64,000 bases of DNA from an uncultured Planctomycetaceae bacterium (GCA_903858815.1 CAIOKE010000133.1:310001-374000), one strand, 5' to 3'. Positions 1-9,695 are shown, counted from the first letter of the stretch. Translations and numbers: made by a program. The notes: generated by a model not told the origin, from the sequence alone.

Positions 1-828
1 CGCACAGCCATGAAGCAGACAAACCAGGATGACCCCAAAAACCTTGGTGGCTCTGTCCCCAGCTGGGGCTACTGCGAATCAGCACTGATTGATGGTGACA
101 GGGTTCTGTTCACGCCGGGCGGGTCACTGGGAACAGTTGCCTGCTTCAATCTCCAGACTGGGGACAGGATCTGGCAGTCTGATGAAATGCAGGAGCTGGC
201 ACACTACTCGTCAATTATCGTTGTAAATCACTTTGGCAGGAAACAGTACATTCAATTGACTGCCAGTAAACTGTTTGGGCTTGATGAAAATGGCAAATTG
301 CAGTGGCAGGCGGATTTTCCGGGCCGAGTGGCTGTAATTCCGACACCCATCTATCGGGATGGCAGTGTTTACGTCACTGCAGGCTACGGGGCCGGCTGCA
401 TGCTGGTGAAAGTTTCTGCTGACAATCAGGTGCAGGAAGTTTACAAAAACAACGAGATGAAGAATCACCACGGTGGTGTCGTGCTCGTCGGCGAGCATCT
501 TTATGGCCACAGCGATTCTGTGGGTATTATCTGTCAGAAATTTGACACAGGCGAGCAGGTGTGGACTGACAAAAAACGCGATGGCAGCAAGGGGGCAGTC
601 GCCTTCGCCGATGGAATGCTGTACTGCCTTGCGGAAGGCTCAGGCGAATGCTTCCTCGTGGAAGCGGTGCCCGGCGGATACACGGAACGCGGTCGCTTCA
701 CACTGGCTCCGCAGACAGAGCAGAGGAATCCGCAGGGTCGTGTCTGGACGCACCCGGTCATCTGCAATGGCCGGTTGTACCTTCGTGACCAGGAGATTAT
801 CTGCTGCTACGATATCAAGCAGCAGTAA
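1..828 (+). CDS. PQQ-like beta-propeller repeat protein (5' partial)
   Basis: The reading frame is open to the left edge (codons at 1-9 are in frame with the ATG at 10), so the true start is probably outside the window and 275 residues are visible. The visible part has short repeated strands of the WD/PQQ type: 'GDRIWQSD', 'GKLQWQADF', 'GEQVWTDK', each followed by G-rich turns, as in exported outer-membrane-assembly-like (BamB/PQQ) propellers. In planctomycetes such proteins are usually exported and often paired with PSD1/DUF1501 genes. Here the PSD1 gene starts 15 bases downstream on the same strand, so the two are probably co-transcribed. The function is not known beyond a likely binding scaffold; no catalytic residues can be named. 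No PQQ cofactor use can be inferred from the sequence alone. Confidence 0.8.
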   Translation, partial: RTAMKQTNQDDPKNLGGSVPSWGYCESALIDGDRVLFTPGGSLGTVACFNLQTGDRIWQSDEMQELAHYSSIIVVNHFGRKQYIQLTASKLFGLDENGKLQWQADFPGRVAVIPTPIYRDGSVYVTAGYGAGCMLVKVSADNQVQEVYKNNEMKNHHGGVVLVGEHLYGHSDSVGIICQKFDTGEQVWTDKKRDGSKGAVAFADGMLYCLAEGSGECFLVEAVPGGYTERGRFTLAPQTEQRNPQGRVWTHPVICNGRLYLRDQEIICCYDIKQQ

Positions 829-843
829 GCTGAAAGATCCGCT

Positions 844-3342
844 GTGAACAGAACCCTGGTGCGTCTCACGCTGCTCGCCCAACTCTGGCTCTGCAGTCCA
901 CTGCAGTCTGCCGATGATGGTCTCGAAAGCTTTGAACGCACCATTCGCCCTCTGTTGTCCCGACACTGCTGGTCGTGTCACTCGCTGCAGACCGGCAAAG
1001 CAGAGGGTGGTTTGCGGCTTGACGACAGGCAGTCATGGCTGCAGGGCGGCGACAGTGGGCCGGCAGTAGTTCCCGGAAATATCCATGACAGCCTGCTGCT
1101 CAAAGCCGTTCGAAAGTCTGATCCGCACCTGCAGATGCCTCCCAATGGCAGTCTTGCAGCCGAACAACTGACAGCGATCGAACACTGGATTTCCGCTGGC
1201 GCACCGGCTCCGGAGGGACGACTGTCCGGACCACAGGACAATCCTGCGGACCCCGTTGCCGGGCGCAGTCACTGGGCCTGGCAAACGCTCACCGCCCCGG
1301 CCATTCCTCACGTGACGCGCCACGACTGGCCTCGCGGTCCCATTGATGCATTCGTACTTGCCGAACTGGAGACGCGTGGTCTGCAACCGGCGGAGGATGC
1401 AGCCCCTGAGATCGTGCTGCGTCGTATCGCATATCAGTTGACCGGTCTGCCCCCGGCCCCCGAGCTTGTCCAGCGACTGCAGACCGGACAACTGCAGATG
1501 GTCCTGCCTTCCATCGTCGATGAACTGCTTGCCAGTCGGGAAGCGGCTGAACACTGGGCACGCCACTGGCTGGATCTTGCGCGTTACGCCGACTCAAATG
1601 GACTCGATGAAAACTTTCTGTTTCGAGAAGCATGGCGTTATCGAAACTGGGTCATTGATGCATTCCACGAAAACCTTTCCTTCGACAGATTCCTGCTGCA
1701 CCAGATTGCCGGAGATCTGCTCCCCTGGCAGACAATCGAACAGCGTGACCGACAGAGAATTGCCGCCGGATTCCTCGTGGTTGGCCCCAAGGTCCTGCTG
1801 GGTGTTGATCCCGAACGTCAGAAAATGGACATCGCTGACGAGCAGCTCGACACCGTCTGCCGGGCGGTGCTGGGACAGACTCTCGGCTGCGCTCGCTGTC
1901 ATGATCACAAGTTTGACCCATTCCCGACTGCCGACTACTATGCCATGGTAGGAATTTTTACGTCCACGCAGGTCATGCAGCAAAGATACATGCTGGGTGA
2001 ACAGCGTGTGATGGAACGCCTTGTCGGACTGGGTGCCGATGGCGAGACTCTGAACGTGGCCTATGAGCAATACTGGCGTGATCGTCCATCACTGCAGCAG
2101 AGGCTACAGAAGGCCGAAGCCACCCTCAAACTACTCGAAGCCGCTGACTCGGCTGCAATCTCTCTGCGATTGTCTGAAGACTCTGCATCGTTTGCTCAGA
2201 CGGCCGCTGACCCGGAAAAAACCATCACGGAACGACTTGCGGCCCAGCAGCAGCACGTGTCGGAACTGAAAAAGCTCTTTGAAAATCCCCCTCCAATTCC
2301 GCCACGGGCAATGATGCCTGCTGATCGAGAAACGCCCGCAGATGAATTTATTCGGCTGGCCGGGCGACACGCCGATCGCGGCGCTCAGGTACCACGCGGA
2401 TTCGCCCACGTGCTGCTGGATCAGGAACCACCTGCATTGCCAGCCGACAGTAGTGGTCGCATTCAGTTCAGCACTTGGCTGACCGACCCGCAGACCCGTG
2501 CTGGAATGCTGGCAGCCCGAGTCCAGGCAAATCGCATTTGGCACCACCTGCTGGGCATGGGACTGGTCTCATCCGTCGACAACTTTGGACGTACAGGCGA
2601 ACAGCCCAGCCACCCACAACTGCTCGATTACCTCGCCCGACGATTACTCGACAATGGCTGGTCGCAGCGGGATCTGATTCGCGAAATCGTGCTCACTCGC
2701 ACGTTCGGCCTCAACAGCCGTTCCAGTGACGGTATACTCGAACAGCAGGATCCGGCCAACCGGTTGTTTGCTCGCGGACGACGACGACGCCTCGACGCCG
2801 AATCACTCAGAGATTCTGTGCTGCTGGCCTCCGGACAACTTGATCGGCAACCCGTGCAGTCCACAGTCAGTTACCTCGGCGATCAGGCTACCGCTGTCGG
2901 CAGCAATCCCGTCCGCAGAAAAACCGACTACCTTTGCCGCAGTATTTATCTGCCTGTGATCCGAAATGATCTGCCCGAGATCTTTGAGGTCTTCGACTTT
3001 GCCAATCCACATTTATCCACCGGGGCCCGTACCGGTACATCGGTGCCGGCACAGGGACTGTACTTCCTCAATGACGTCATGGTTATGGATGCCGCGGAAA
3101 ACGCCGCCCGAAACCTGTTGCTGGAATACCCGCAGATCAGTGATCAGCAGTTGATCGTGCATGCTTTTCGCAGAATCACGGGAACAGACCCAACGACTCA
3201 GGAAGAGATTGCCATGCAGCAGTTCCTTGAGATTACTCGCTGCGAACTCACTGCCAGTGGTGCTGAAAACAGTCGCCTGAAGGCCCTCGGACACCTGTGT
3301 CACGCAGTCTTTGGCTCCAGCCGTTTTCAGTATCTGGATTGA
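844..3342 (+). CDS. PSD1 and planctomycete cytochrome C domain-containing protein (DUF1549/DUF1553)
   Basis: This 832-residue exported protein starts at a GTG 15 bases after the previous gene and has a signal peptide (about residues 1-23, ending near LQSA). A c-type heme motif CWSCH lies at residues 42-46 in the PSCyt1 domain ('RPLLSRHCWSCH'). The central DUF1549 domain holds 'HWARHWLDLARYADSNG' and a second CxxCH (CARCH, about 349-353, followed by DHKFDP). The C-terminal DUF1553 domain has 'ANRIWHHLLGMGLV', 'PSHPQLLDYLA' and 'RRLDAE'. This order is the standard planctomycete PSD1 architecture. Members are almost always followed by a DUF1501 gene, as here. The biochemical role is unproven; an exported redox or polymer-degradation role is the usual inference. 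Confidence 0.95.
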   Translation: MNRTLVRLTLLAQLWLCSPLQSADDGLESFERTIRPLLSRHCWSCHSLQTGKAEGGLRLDDRQSWLQGGDSGPAVVPGNIHDSLLLKAVRKSDPHLQMPPNGSLAAEQLTAIEHWISAGAPAPEGRLSGPQDNPADPVAGRSHWAWQTLTAPAIPHVTRHDWPRGPIDAFVLAELETRGLQPAEDAAPEIVLRRIAYQLTGLPPAPELVQRLQTGQLQMVLPSIVDELLASREAAEHWARHWLDLARYADSNGLDENFLFREAWRYRNWVIDAFHENLSFDRFLLHQIAGDLLPWQTIEQRDRQRIAAGFLVVGPKVLLGVDPERQKMDIADEQLDTVCRAVLGQTLGCARCHDHKFDPFPTADYYAMVGIFTSTQVMQQRYMLGEQRVMERLVGLGADGETLNVAYEQYWRDRPSLQQRLQKAEATLKLLEAADSAAISLRLSEDSASFAQTAADPEKTITERLAAQQQHVSELKKLFENPPPIPPRAMMPADRETPADEFIRLAGRHADRGAQVPRGFAHVLLDQEPPALPADSSGRIQFSTWLTDPQTRAGMLAARVQANRIWHHLLGMGLVSSVDNFGRTGEQPSHPQLLDYLARRLLDNGWSQRDLIREIVLTRTFGLNSRSSDGILEQQDPANRLFARGRRRRLDAESLRDSVLLASGQLDRQPVQSTVSYLGDQATAVGSNPVRRKTDYLCRSIYLPVIRNDLPEIFEVFDFANPHLSTGARTGTSVPAQGLYFLNDVMVMDAAENAARNLLLEYPQISDQQLIVHAFRRITGTDPTTQEEIAMQQFLEITRCELTASGAENSRLKALGHLCHAVFGSSRFQYLD

Positions 3343-3362
3343 CGGTTACGGAAGAATTCCCC

Positions 3363-4775
3363 ATGCAGAGCTGCAACCAATTCCTGTACACTGATTCGCG
3401 TCGCAGCCTGCTGCGCAGTGCAGCCTGTGGATTTGCTCAGATCGGGCTGACTGCACTTGCCGCACAAACGGTCCGGTCGGCTGATGTTCCGCCGTCTGCC
3501 CTGCCCCACCTGAAGCCTCATGCAAAACGGATCATTTTTCTGTTCATGTGGGGTGGCCCAAGTCATGTTGACCTGTTCGATCATAAGCCGCTGCTGAAAC
3601 AGTTTGATGGCAGGGAAGTAACAACCGAGGCATGGAAACACGGAACTCCTCCCGGTGGACGGATACTTGGTTCTCCATTCCGTTTTCATCGCTGTGGTGA
3701 AAGCGGCATCGAGATCAGTGAACTGTTTCCCTCCCTCGCACAACATGCCGATCGGCTGTGTGTGATCAGATCCATGCACACTGACGGGTCGGCGCATGGT
3801 GAGGCGTTGCTGAACCTGCACACCGGAAGTTCAACATTCCTGCGTCCCAGTGTCGGTGCATGGATCAGCTACGGCCTTGGTGCTGAAACAGAGAATCTGC
3901 CGGGGTTCGTCACAATTTCACCACCTCGAGGTCACGGTGGTGTGCAGAACTACGGGTCGGCCTTCCTGCCGGCAAGGCACCAGGCCACAGCGATCGGCGC
4001 GGCCGAGATTCCAGTCGCCAAAGCCCGTATCTCCAATCTCGGTAACGAGCGTATTGCTCGACCCCTGCAACGACGGCAACTGGATCTGATTCAGACACTC
4101 AATCACAGTCATCTGCAGGCGTCGGGTGCGGATAGCGGTATCGAGGGCCTGATCTCCAGTTATGAACTGGCGTTTCGCATGCAGACGTCGCTGCCGGGAT
4201 TGCTGGGACTGGAAGACGAAACAGCAGCCACTCTCGCTATGTATGGCATTGGCGATGGACCTGCTGATAATTTTGGACGTCAGTGCCTGCTGGCTCGAAA
4301 GCTGTCAGAACAGGGAGTGCGTTACATCCAGGCGTCCACGGATTACACCTGGGATCATCACACGCAGAACAATGAAGGATTACGACGCGAATGCGTTCGA
4401 GTCGACCGACCAATTGCCGCCCTGCTGCAGGATCTCGAGCAGCGCGGCCTGCTCGATGAAACCCTGGTCATCTGGGGTTCTGAATTCGGGCGTACACCGA
4501 CCGTGGAAAATGCCGATGGTCGAAATCATCATCCCGCAGCGTTCAGTATCTGGATGGCTGGTGGTGGAATTCGCGGTGGCCTGACTTATGGAGCCACTGA
4601 TGACTTCGGCTTCCAGCCAGTCGATCACCCGATGCATATGCATGACCTGCATGCCACGCTGCTTTATGCACTTGGACTTGACCATACTCGACTGACGTGG
4701 CGATATGCCGGGCGCGATTTCCGACTGACGGATGTCCACGGTCATCCGGCTGTCGAATTGTTCCGGAGCATCTGA
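3363..4775 (+). CDS. DUF1501 domain-containing protein
   Basis: A 470-residue protein of the DUF1501 family, related to the alkaline phosphatase/sulfatase fold and a constant partner of PSD1 genes. The ATG at 3363 is chosen because it follows GGAAG at suitable spacing and gives an N-terminus with a Tat-like SRRSLLR motif (R13-R14) and a hydrophobic stretch. An in-frame start at 3297 would overlap the PSD1 gene and add 22 unrelated residues. Family hallmarks include 'FMWGGPSHVDLFDHKP' near residue 60, 'FPSLAQHADRLCVIRSMHTD', 'DNFGRQCLLARKL', 'WGSEFGRTPTVE' and the metal-type 'GRNHHPAAFSIW'. It lies 20 bases after PSD1 and 44 before the sulfatase, so all are probably one operon. Exported function is likely; the substrate is unknown. 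Confidence 0.95.
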   Translation: MQSCNQFLYTDSRRSLLRSAACGFAQIGLTALAAQTVRSADVPPSALPHLKPHAKRIIFLFMWGGPSHVDLFDHKPLLKQFDGREVTTEAWKHGTPPGGRILGSPFRFHRCGESGIEISELFPSLAQHADRLCVIRSMHTDGSAHGEALLNLHTGSSTFLRPSVGAWISYGLGAETENLPGFVTISPPRGHGGVQNYGSAFLPARHQATAIGAAEIPVAKARISNLGNERIARPLQRRQLDLIQTLNHSHLQASGADSGIEGLISSYELAFRMQTSLPGLLGLEDETAATLAMYGIGDGPADNFGRQCLLARKLSEQGVRYIQASTDYTWDHHTQNNEGLRRECVRVDRPIAALLQDLEQRGLLDETLVIWGSEFGRTPTVENADGRNHHPAAFSIWMAGGGIRGGLTYGATDDFGFQPVDHPMHMHDLHATLLYALGLDHTRLTWRYAGRDFRLTDVHGHPAVELFRSI

Positions 4776-4819
4776 CTTCATCCGACCCACCTGGACCGCT
4801 CTGAGAAAGCCGAACTGAA

Positions 4820-7798
4820 ATGCGGAATCTCCTCACGATCCTCTGGACAGCTGTTTGTCTTATACCATTCTGGCCGCCTGCCGCTGGCGCGCAGGACCGC
4901 ATGAACGTATTGTTCATCGCAGTCGATGATCTGAACCACTGGATTGGACACCTGGGACGCAATCCACAGGCTCGAACACCCAACCTCGATCGACTCGCAG
5001 CAATGGGGCTTACATTTACGAATGCCCACTGCGCTGCCCCCGTCTGCAATCCCTCACGCACTGCTCTGCTGTCAGGCATGCGTCCCGGTACCAGTGGGAT
5101 TTACGACAATGGCACATCTTTTCAACTGGCTGTCACCAGTGAACAGTCGCTCGTAACCCAGTACCGCCTTGCCGGATATGAAACGCTGGGTATGGGCAAG
5201 CTATGGCACGGAGGACTGGGATTTCCTGACCAATGGACAGCGACAGGTGGCCGCGAGCAGACAACACGCCCAGGCAACCAGTTGGAAGATCGCAGCATCG
5301 GTGGTATCGCCTTCGGTATTCTCAATGGCGGCGACGAACTGGTTCCGGATACTGCCATCGCTGACTACGGCATCAGCGAACTCCAGAAACAACACGAACG
5401 ACCGTTCTTTCTGACACTTGGCTTCCATAAGCCGCATATGCCGTGGAATGTCCCCCGCAAATACTATGACCTGCACCCACTCGACAGCATCCAACTGCCT
5501 CCGACAAAGCCGGATGATCTGGAGGACGTTCCAGTAGCGGGAGTGCAGATGGCAGCACCCGATAAGGATCATGCAGAAATCCTGAAATCCGGTCGCTGGA
5601 AGGAAGCAGTGCAGGCCTATCTGGCAGCAATCAGCTACCTGGATGCTCAGGTTGGACGAGTACTTGATGCCCTGGAAAAGTCCCGCTACCACAGAAATAC
5701 AATTATCTGTCTCTGGGGCGATCATGGATGGCATCTGGGGGAAAAACAACACTGGCGAAAATTTGCACTCTGGGAAGAAGCCACACGGGCTCCACTCATC
5801 TGGGTTGTCCCGGGGACAACAACACCCGGTTCATCCTGCAGTCGACCTGTCGACTTCATGTCGATCTACCCCACACTCTGCGAACTCTCAGGACTGTCAA
5901 AACCCGCGCACATCGAAGGTGTCAGCCTGACCGGATTGCTGAAAACACCGGACAAAGAATGGCCCCACGCTGCCATCACCACATTCAAGCAGAATAATCA
6001 CGCGGTCCGAACGGATCGCTGGCGCTATATCCGATATGCCGACGGCAGTGAAGAACTGTACGATCACGAGAACGATCCACTGGAATGGACCAATCTGGCA
6101 CTTCGACCGGATACAGTCGAACAACGTCGCATCCTGGCTGCATTCCTGCCAACAACCAATGTCCCGGATGCAGAGCAGAAGCAGAAGAATTCCAGCAAAA
6201 AGACTGTCCCCCGCAGGAAGGCCGGCACGCAGAAAAAAGGGCAGCCGAAGCTTCCCGAGAACAGCACCGCATCCTGGCCCAGCACCAGAAACACAGCCAT
6301 TACAACAGCCCTCAGAACATCTGAACAATCGGCCGACAATGCTCCACCAAATGTTGTCTGGCTGATTGTCGAGGACATGTCAGCAGACTTTTCATGCTAT
6401 GGACAACGGGATATCAGCACGCCGAATGTCGATCGTCTTGCGGCTGAGGGAACTCGCTTTTCCCGAGCCTTTGTGACTGCACCAATCTGCAGTATCTGTC
6501 GTTCTGCCCTGATTACCGGGCGATACCAGACCAGCATTGGAGCACAGAATCATCGCTCAAATGTCCCAGCACACCAGATCCGACTGCCGGACGGAGTTCA
6601 GTTGATCCCGCAGGTGATGAAACAGGCCGGATACCACACCAGCAATGTCACTCCCGAGGAATTTCTGAGGTCTGCTGAGGACGCCACAGGAAATCCTCAG
6701 GTGGGCATCGCCAAAACAGATTACAACTTTCAGTGGAACCAGGCTGAGACCTATGATCGCACACACTGGAGTCAAAGAACTGACGGGCGTCCCTTCTTCG
6801 CCCAGGTTCAGCTCCACGGGGGAAAGCATCGGGGACAGGGGAATGAAGCTGCGTGGCCCCGCAAGGCCGCCAGCACCCTCGGTACGGTCACGCCACAGAC
6901 CGGACTGCACCTGCCCGCATGGCTTCCGGACGATCCTGTCATGCGGGAAGACTGGGCACAGTACCTCGATACCGTACGCTGGACAGATCGAGAAGTCGGC
7001 CTCATCCTCGATCGCCTGCAGTCAGCAGGTGAACTGGAACGCACCGTGATTTTCTTCATGACTGATCACGGAATCAGCCATGTCCGCTGTAAACAGTTTC
7101 TTTACGACAGCGGAACGCACGTGCCACTGATCGTTCGAGGACCACGCATTCCGGCGGGACACGTGCGAAACGATGCCGTCGAGCACATCGATCTGGCTGC
7201 TGCCACACTGGGGCTCGCCGGAATCACTCTGCCGAATTGGGTCCTCGCTCAGGATATCCTTGCTGATGACTACAAGCCCAGACAATTTGTCTTCGCCGCC
7301 CGCGATCGAGCAGACGAAACTGTTGATCTGATTCGCAGCGTGCGGGACACTCGATTCAAGTACATCTGGAACGGCTTTCCAAATCGCCCATGGCTGCAAC
7401 CCAACCGCTATAAAGACAGTAAGCCAATTCTGCAGGCGATGCGACAACTGCATGCCGCTGGAAAATTGACGGACGAACAGGCCCAGATCATGGCAGAGAC
7501 CCGCCCGGTCGAAGAACTCTACGATACAGAAAGTGACCCGTGGGAGTTTCATAACCTTGCCACTGATCCTCAGTACCGAAATCAACTGCTGGAAATGCGA
7601 GCGGCCCTGAAAGACTGGCAGCAGAGAACCGGTGATCCCTGCCGACCTGAACCCCGAGATGTCTACCTGGCAGAGGTTCGAGCGGCTGCCGGAGGAACTG
7701 GCAAAAAAACAAATGCGGACGTCTATCAGAACAATGTCGACCTGATGCTTCGCTGGATGGAAGAACGCCCACCACTGCCCGGCCCGCCGACTGAATGA
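4820..7798 (+). CDS. Tandem two-domain sulfatase (S1 family x2)
   Basis: A 992-residue exported protein holding two complete sulfatase-like domains in one frame. A signal peptide (about 1-24, ending AAGA) precedes domain 1 (about 28-440), which has the metal pair D36-D37 ('FIAVDDLN'), the formylglycine motif C76-N-P-S-R80 and 'WGDHGWHLGE'. A Lys/Gln-rich, low-complexity linker (about 445-505) leads to domain 2 (about 510-960) with E518-D519 ('LIVEDMSADF'), C557-S-I-C-R561 in the formylglycine position, and 'MTDHG'. Domain 2 therefore lacks the Pro of CxPxR, so its activation is uncertain. Sulfatases hydrolyse sulfate esters of glycans; the PSD1/DUF1501 context fits exported sulfated-polysaccharide use. 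Two domains joined in one chain is unusual: most family members are 450-600 residues. Confidence 0.93.
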   Translation: MRNLLTILWTAVCLIPFWPPAAGAQDRMNVLFIAVDDLNHWIGHLGRNPQARTPNLDRLAAMGLTFTNAHCAAPVCNPSRTALLSGMRPGTSGIYDNGTSFQLAVTSEQSLVTQYRLAGYETLGMGKLWHGGLGFPDQWTATGGREQTTRPGNQLEDRSIGGIAFGILNGGDELVPDTAIADYGISELQKQHERPFFLTLGFHKPHMPWNVPRKYYDLHPLDSIQLPPTKPDDLEDVPVAGVQMAAPDKDHAEILKSGRWKEAVQAYLAAISYLDAQVGRVLDALEKSRYHRNTIICLWGDHGWHLGEKQHWRKFALWEEATRAPLIWVVPGTTTPGSSCSRPVDFMSIYPTLCELSGLSKPAHIEGVSLTGLLKTPDKEWPHAAITTFKQNNHAVRTDRWRYIRYADGSEELYDHENDPLEWTNLALRPDTVEQRRILAAFLPTTNVPDAEQKQKNSSKKTVPRRKAGTQKKGQPKLPENSTASWPSTRNTAITTALRTSEQSADNAPPNVVWLIVEDMSADFSCYGQRDISTPNVDRLAAEGTRFSRAFVTAPICSICRSALITGRYQTSIGAQNHRSNVPAHQIRLPDGVQLIPQVMKQAGYHTSNVTPEEFLRSAEDATGNPQVGIAKTDYNFQWNQAETYDRTHWSQRTDGRPFFAQVQLHGGKHRGQGNEAAWPRKAASTLGTVTPQTGLHLPAWLPDDPVMREDWAQYLDTVRWTDREVGLILDRLQSAGELERTVIFFMTDHGISHVRCKQFLYDSGTHVPLIVRGPRIPAGHVRNDAVEHIDLAAATLGLAGITLPNWVLAQDILADDYKPRQFVFAARDRADETVDLIRSVRDTRFKYIWNGFPNRPWLQPNRYKDSKPILQAMRQLHAAGKLTDEQAQIMAETRPVEELYDTESDPWEFHNLATDPQYRNQLLEMRAALKDWQQRTGDPCRPEPRDVYLAEVRAAAGGTGKKTNADVYQNNVDLMLRWMEERPPLPGPPTE

Positions 7799-7813
7799 CA
7801 ACCAGACCGACTG

Positions 7814-9049
7814 TCAGAACAGCCGATCTTCATGCCCCAGCACCTGCCAGTCATCAAAAGGATCCGACAAACAAGCCCAGTTCTGCGGACCGGCAGCAAG
7901 TTCCTCATCGGTCAACAGACAGGATTCCAATGCACGCATCAGCGTCGCCTCGTCGGGATTCTGACCGATGATCACCAGTTCCTGCCGCCGGTCACCCCAC
8001 GGCTCCTGCCAGATCCCCGAAAGGCTCTCAGCACTGTCCTCAAACTCGCGGTCCTCCTCGGGAATCGCCGCAGCCCACATCCCTCCAGGCTCCGCCCTGA
8101 CGACCTGGCCCGCCTGAGACCAGAATCCGGAAACATCATGACGAGTTGCCAGCCAGAAACATCCCTTCGATCGCAGAATTGCCTGAGCCTCCGCTGACTC
8201 CGTCCAGAAACGGTAAAAACGTTCGGGATGGAATGGCCGACGAGCTTCAAACAGAAAACTGCGGATCCCGTACTCGTCCGCCTCGCTGTGCTCCAGCCCA
8301 CGAGGCACTGACAGCCAGCCTTCTGTGCCCGCCGCTGACTCCGCACTGTATCGCTGAGTGTTCAGAATCTCACCTGGATCCGCCTGACCAAATTGAGTCT
8401 CGAGAATCCGAGCCTCAGGGTTCAAGTGCTGAATCAACTCCCGCAACTGTCGCGTCTGTTCAGACGATACCAGATCCAGTTTGTTCAGAATAATCACATT
8501 GGCAAACTCCACCTGATCTGCCAGCAAGTGTGACAGATCACGCCGATCTTCCTCGTCAGCACCCAAACCACGATCATGCAGTTCATCCTCACTCTGAAAA
8601 TCCTTCAGAAAGGACACCGCATCCACAACGGTCACCAGGGTGTCGAGGCGAGCAAGGTCACTTAACGACTCACCCTCCTCATCGCGAAAAGTAAACGTCT
8701 CTGCAACCGGCATCGGCTCAGAAATTCCCGTCGATTCAATCAGCAGATAATCAAACCGACCTTCTCGAGCCAGATCGGCAACCTGCTCCAGCAGATCCTC
8801 ACGCAGCGTGCAGCAGATGCAGCCGTTCGACAGCTCCACAAGCTTATCAGAATGTCGGCCCAGCGCAGACTGTGTGCGCGCCACCTGAGCCGAATCAATG
8901 TTCAACTCACTCATGTCATTCACGATCAGGGCAACTCGCAAGCCACCACAGTTCGTCAGGATATGCCTGAGCAGCGTCGTTTTACCTGCTCCAAGAAATC
9001 CCGAAAGTACCGTCACCGGCAGCGGACTCACCACAAGCACAGCCTCCAT
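7814..9049 (-). CDS. COG0523 (CobW/ZigA-type) GTP-dependent metal chaperone
   Basis: A 411-residue P-loop GTPase of the G3E family. The ATG at 9049 is preferred over an in-frame GTG at 9058. Walker A is GFLGAGKTT (17-25), the hallmark metal site C77-I-C-C80 sits in 'SNGCICCTLRED', a Walker B-like 'YLLIESTGISEP' follows, and the base-specificity motif is NKLD. A CobW C-terminal domain follows ('FERFYRFW'-type region 'HPERFYRFWTES'). Characterised relatives use GTP hydrolysis to deliver zinc, cobalt or iron, and many are induced by zinc shortage. The two lipoprotein genes directly upstream on the same strand contain His/Cys clusters, which supports a metal-related role, though the metal cannot be read from the sequence. 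It ends 15 bases from the convergent sulfatase gene. Confidence 0.9.
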   Translation of the reverse strand: MEAVLVVSPLPVTVLSGFLGAGKTTLLRHILTNCGGLRVALIVNDMSELNIDSAQVARTQSALGRHSDKLVELSNGCICCTLREDLLEQVADLAREGRFDYLLIESTGISEPMPVAETFTFRDEEGESLSDLARLDTLVTVVDAVSFLKDFQSEDELHDRGLGADEEDRRDLSHLLADQVEFANVIILNKLDLVSSEQTRQLRELIQHLNPEARILETQFGQADPGEILNTQRYSAESAAGTEGWLSVPRGLEHSEADEYGIRSFLFEARRPFHPERFYRFWTESAEAQAILRSKGCFWLATRHDVSGFWSQAGQVVRAEPGGMWAAAIPEEDREFEDSAESLSGIWQEPWGDRRQELVIIGQNPDEATLMRALESCLLTDEELAAGPQNWACLSDPFDDWQVLGHEDRLF

Positions 9050-9097
9050 CTGCAGCACCCGCCCGCCGGCAATTCTTCGCCGCTGGCGATACGCAAT

Positions 9098-9613
9098 TCA
9101 GCGGACAACGTGGATTCGCGTGGCTGAAATTACCAGCCAGTCATCAGCATCCATCCGCGCCGTCCCGGTCACCTGCACCAACTGCATTTCCTTCAGATCG
9201 AACAGCGAACGAGCATCAATTGCGATGGGTTTACCATCGTTCCCGCAGAACTCAACACGAGCCATCACACTGTTGATGTCTCGCTTGCAGAATGGGCAGT
9301 CGTGAGGATTATGATCCGCACCGCCCTGATGCTCCGCTGCAGCGGTGCCAAAAGCGTCCGTTACGATAAACGCAGCCTGTCCATCCGCAAATGGTGGAAA
9401 CTCACCAGCATTGATCTTCGCTCGTATCGTGTAGCTTTTCGATGAATCCGCACCCTCAGCCGATACGGCCTTGCGGACCTCAGGGATTTTCTGCTCTCCC
9501 TGAAGAGCAGACTGTGAAGCATATTGCTGCCGCGCAGCAACCACTGCCGGATCCTGCTCAACACATCCCGCAGCAAACAGTAACAGCACAACAGAAAGAC
9601 CTGCTCGAATCAT
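9098..9613 (-). CDS. Lipoprotein with HxxxCxxC motif (hypothetical)
   Basis: A 171-residue predicted lipoprotein. The start at 9613 gives a clean lipoprotein signal ('MIRAGLSVVLLLFAAGC', lipobox FAAGC with Cys17). An upstream in-frame extension to 9838 is rejected because it is Arg-rich and antisense to the repeats of the neighbouring gene. The mature part contains 'DHNPHDCPFCKRD', a His/Cys cluster that looks able to bind a metal, followed by a small beta-rich segment ('LVQVTGTARMDADDWLVI') reminiscent of an OB fold. It is 48 bases upstream of the COG0523 GTPase and 82 downstream of another lipoprotein, on the same strand. No family was recognised with certainty. Membrane anchoring on the periplasmic side and a metal-linked role are inferences. 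Confidence 0.75.
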   Translation of the reverse strand: MIRAGLSVVLLLFAAGCVEQDPAVVAARQQYASQSALQGEQKIPEVRKAVSAEGADSSKSYTIRAKINAGEFPPFADGQAAFIVTDAFGTAAAEHQGGADHNPHDCPFCKRDINSVMARVEFCGNDGKPIAIDARSLFDLKEMQLVQVTGTARMDADDWLVISATRIHVVR

Positions 9614-9695
9614 GCCCAGGCTCCCGCGCCTCGAAACACAAACAACGGAAACAGGGAGTCGTCCATAAGAACAAACTCCCGATCTCTCAATCAAC

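Noticed and set aside
6160-6330. Frameshift or gene boundary between the two sulfatase domains
   Set aside because: The frame runs through without a stop; the linker has no signal peptide, ribosome site or start expected of a separate second gene.
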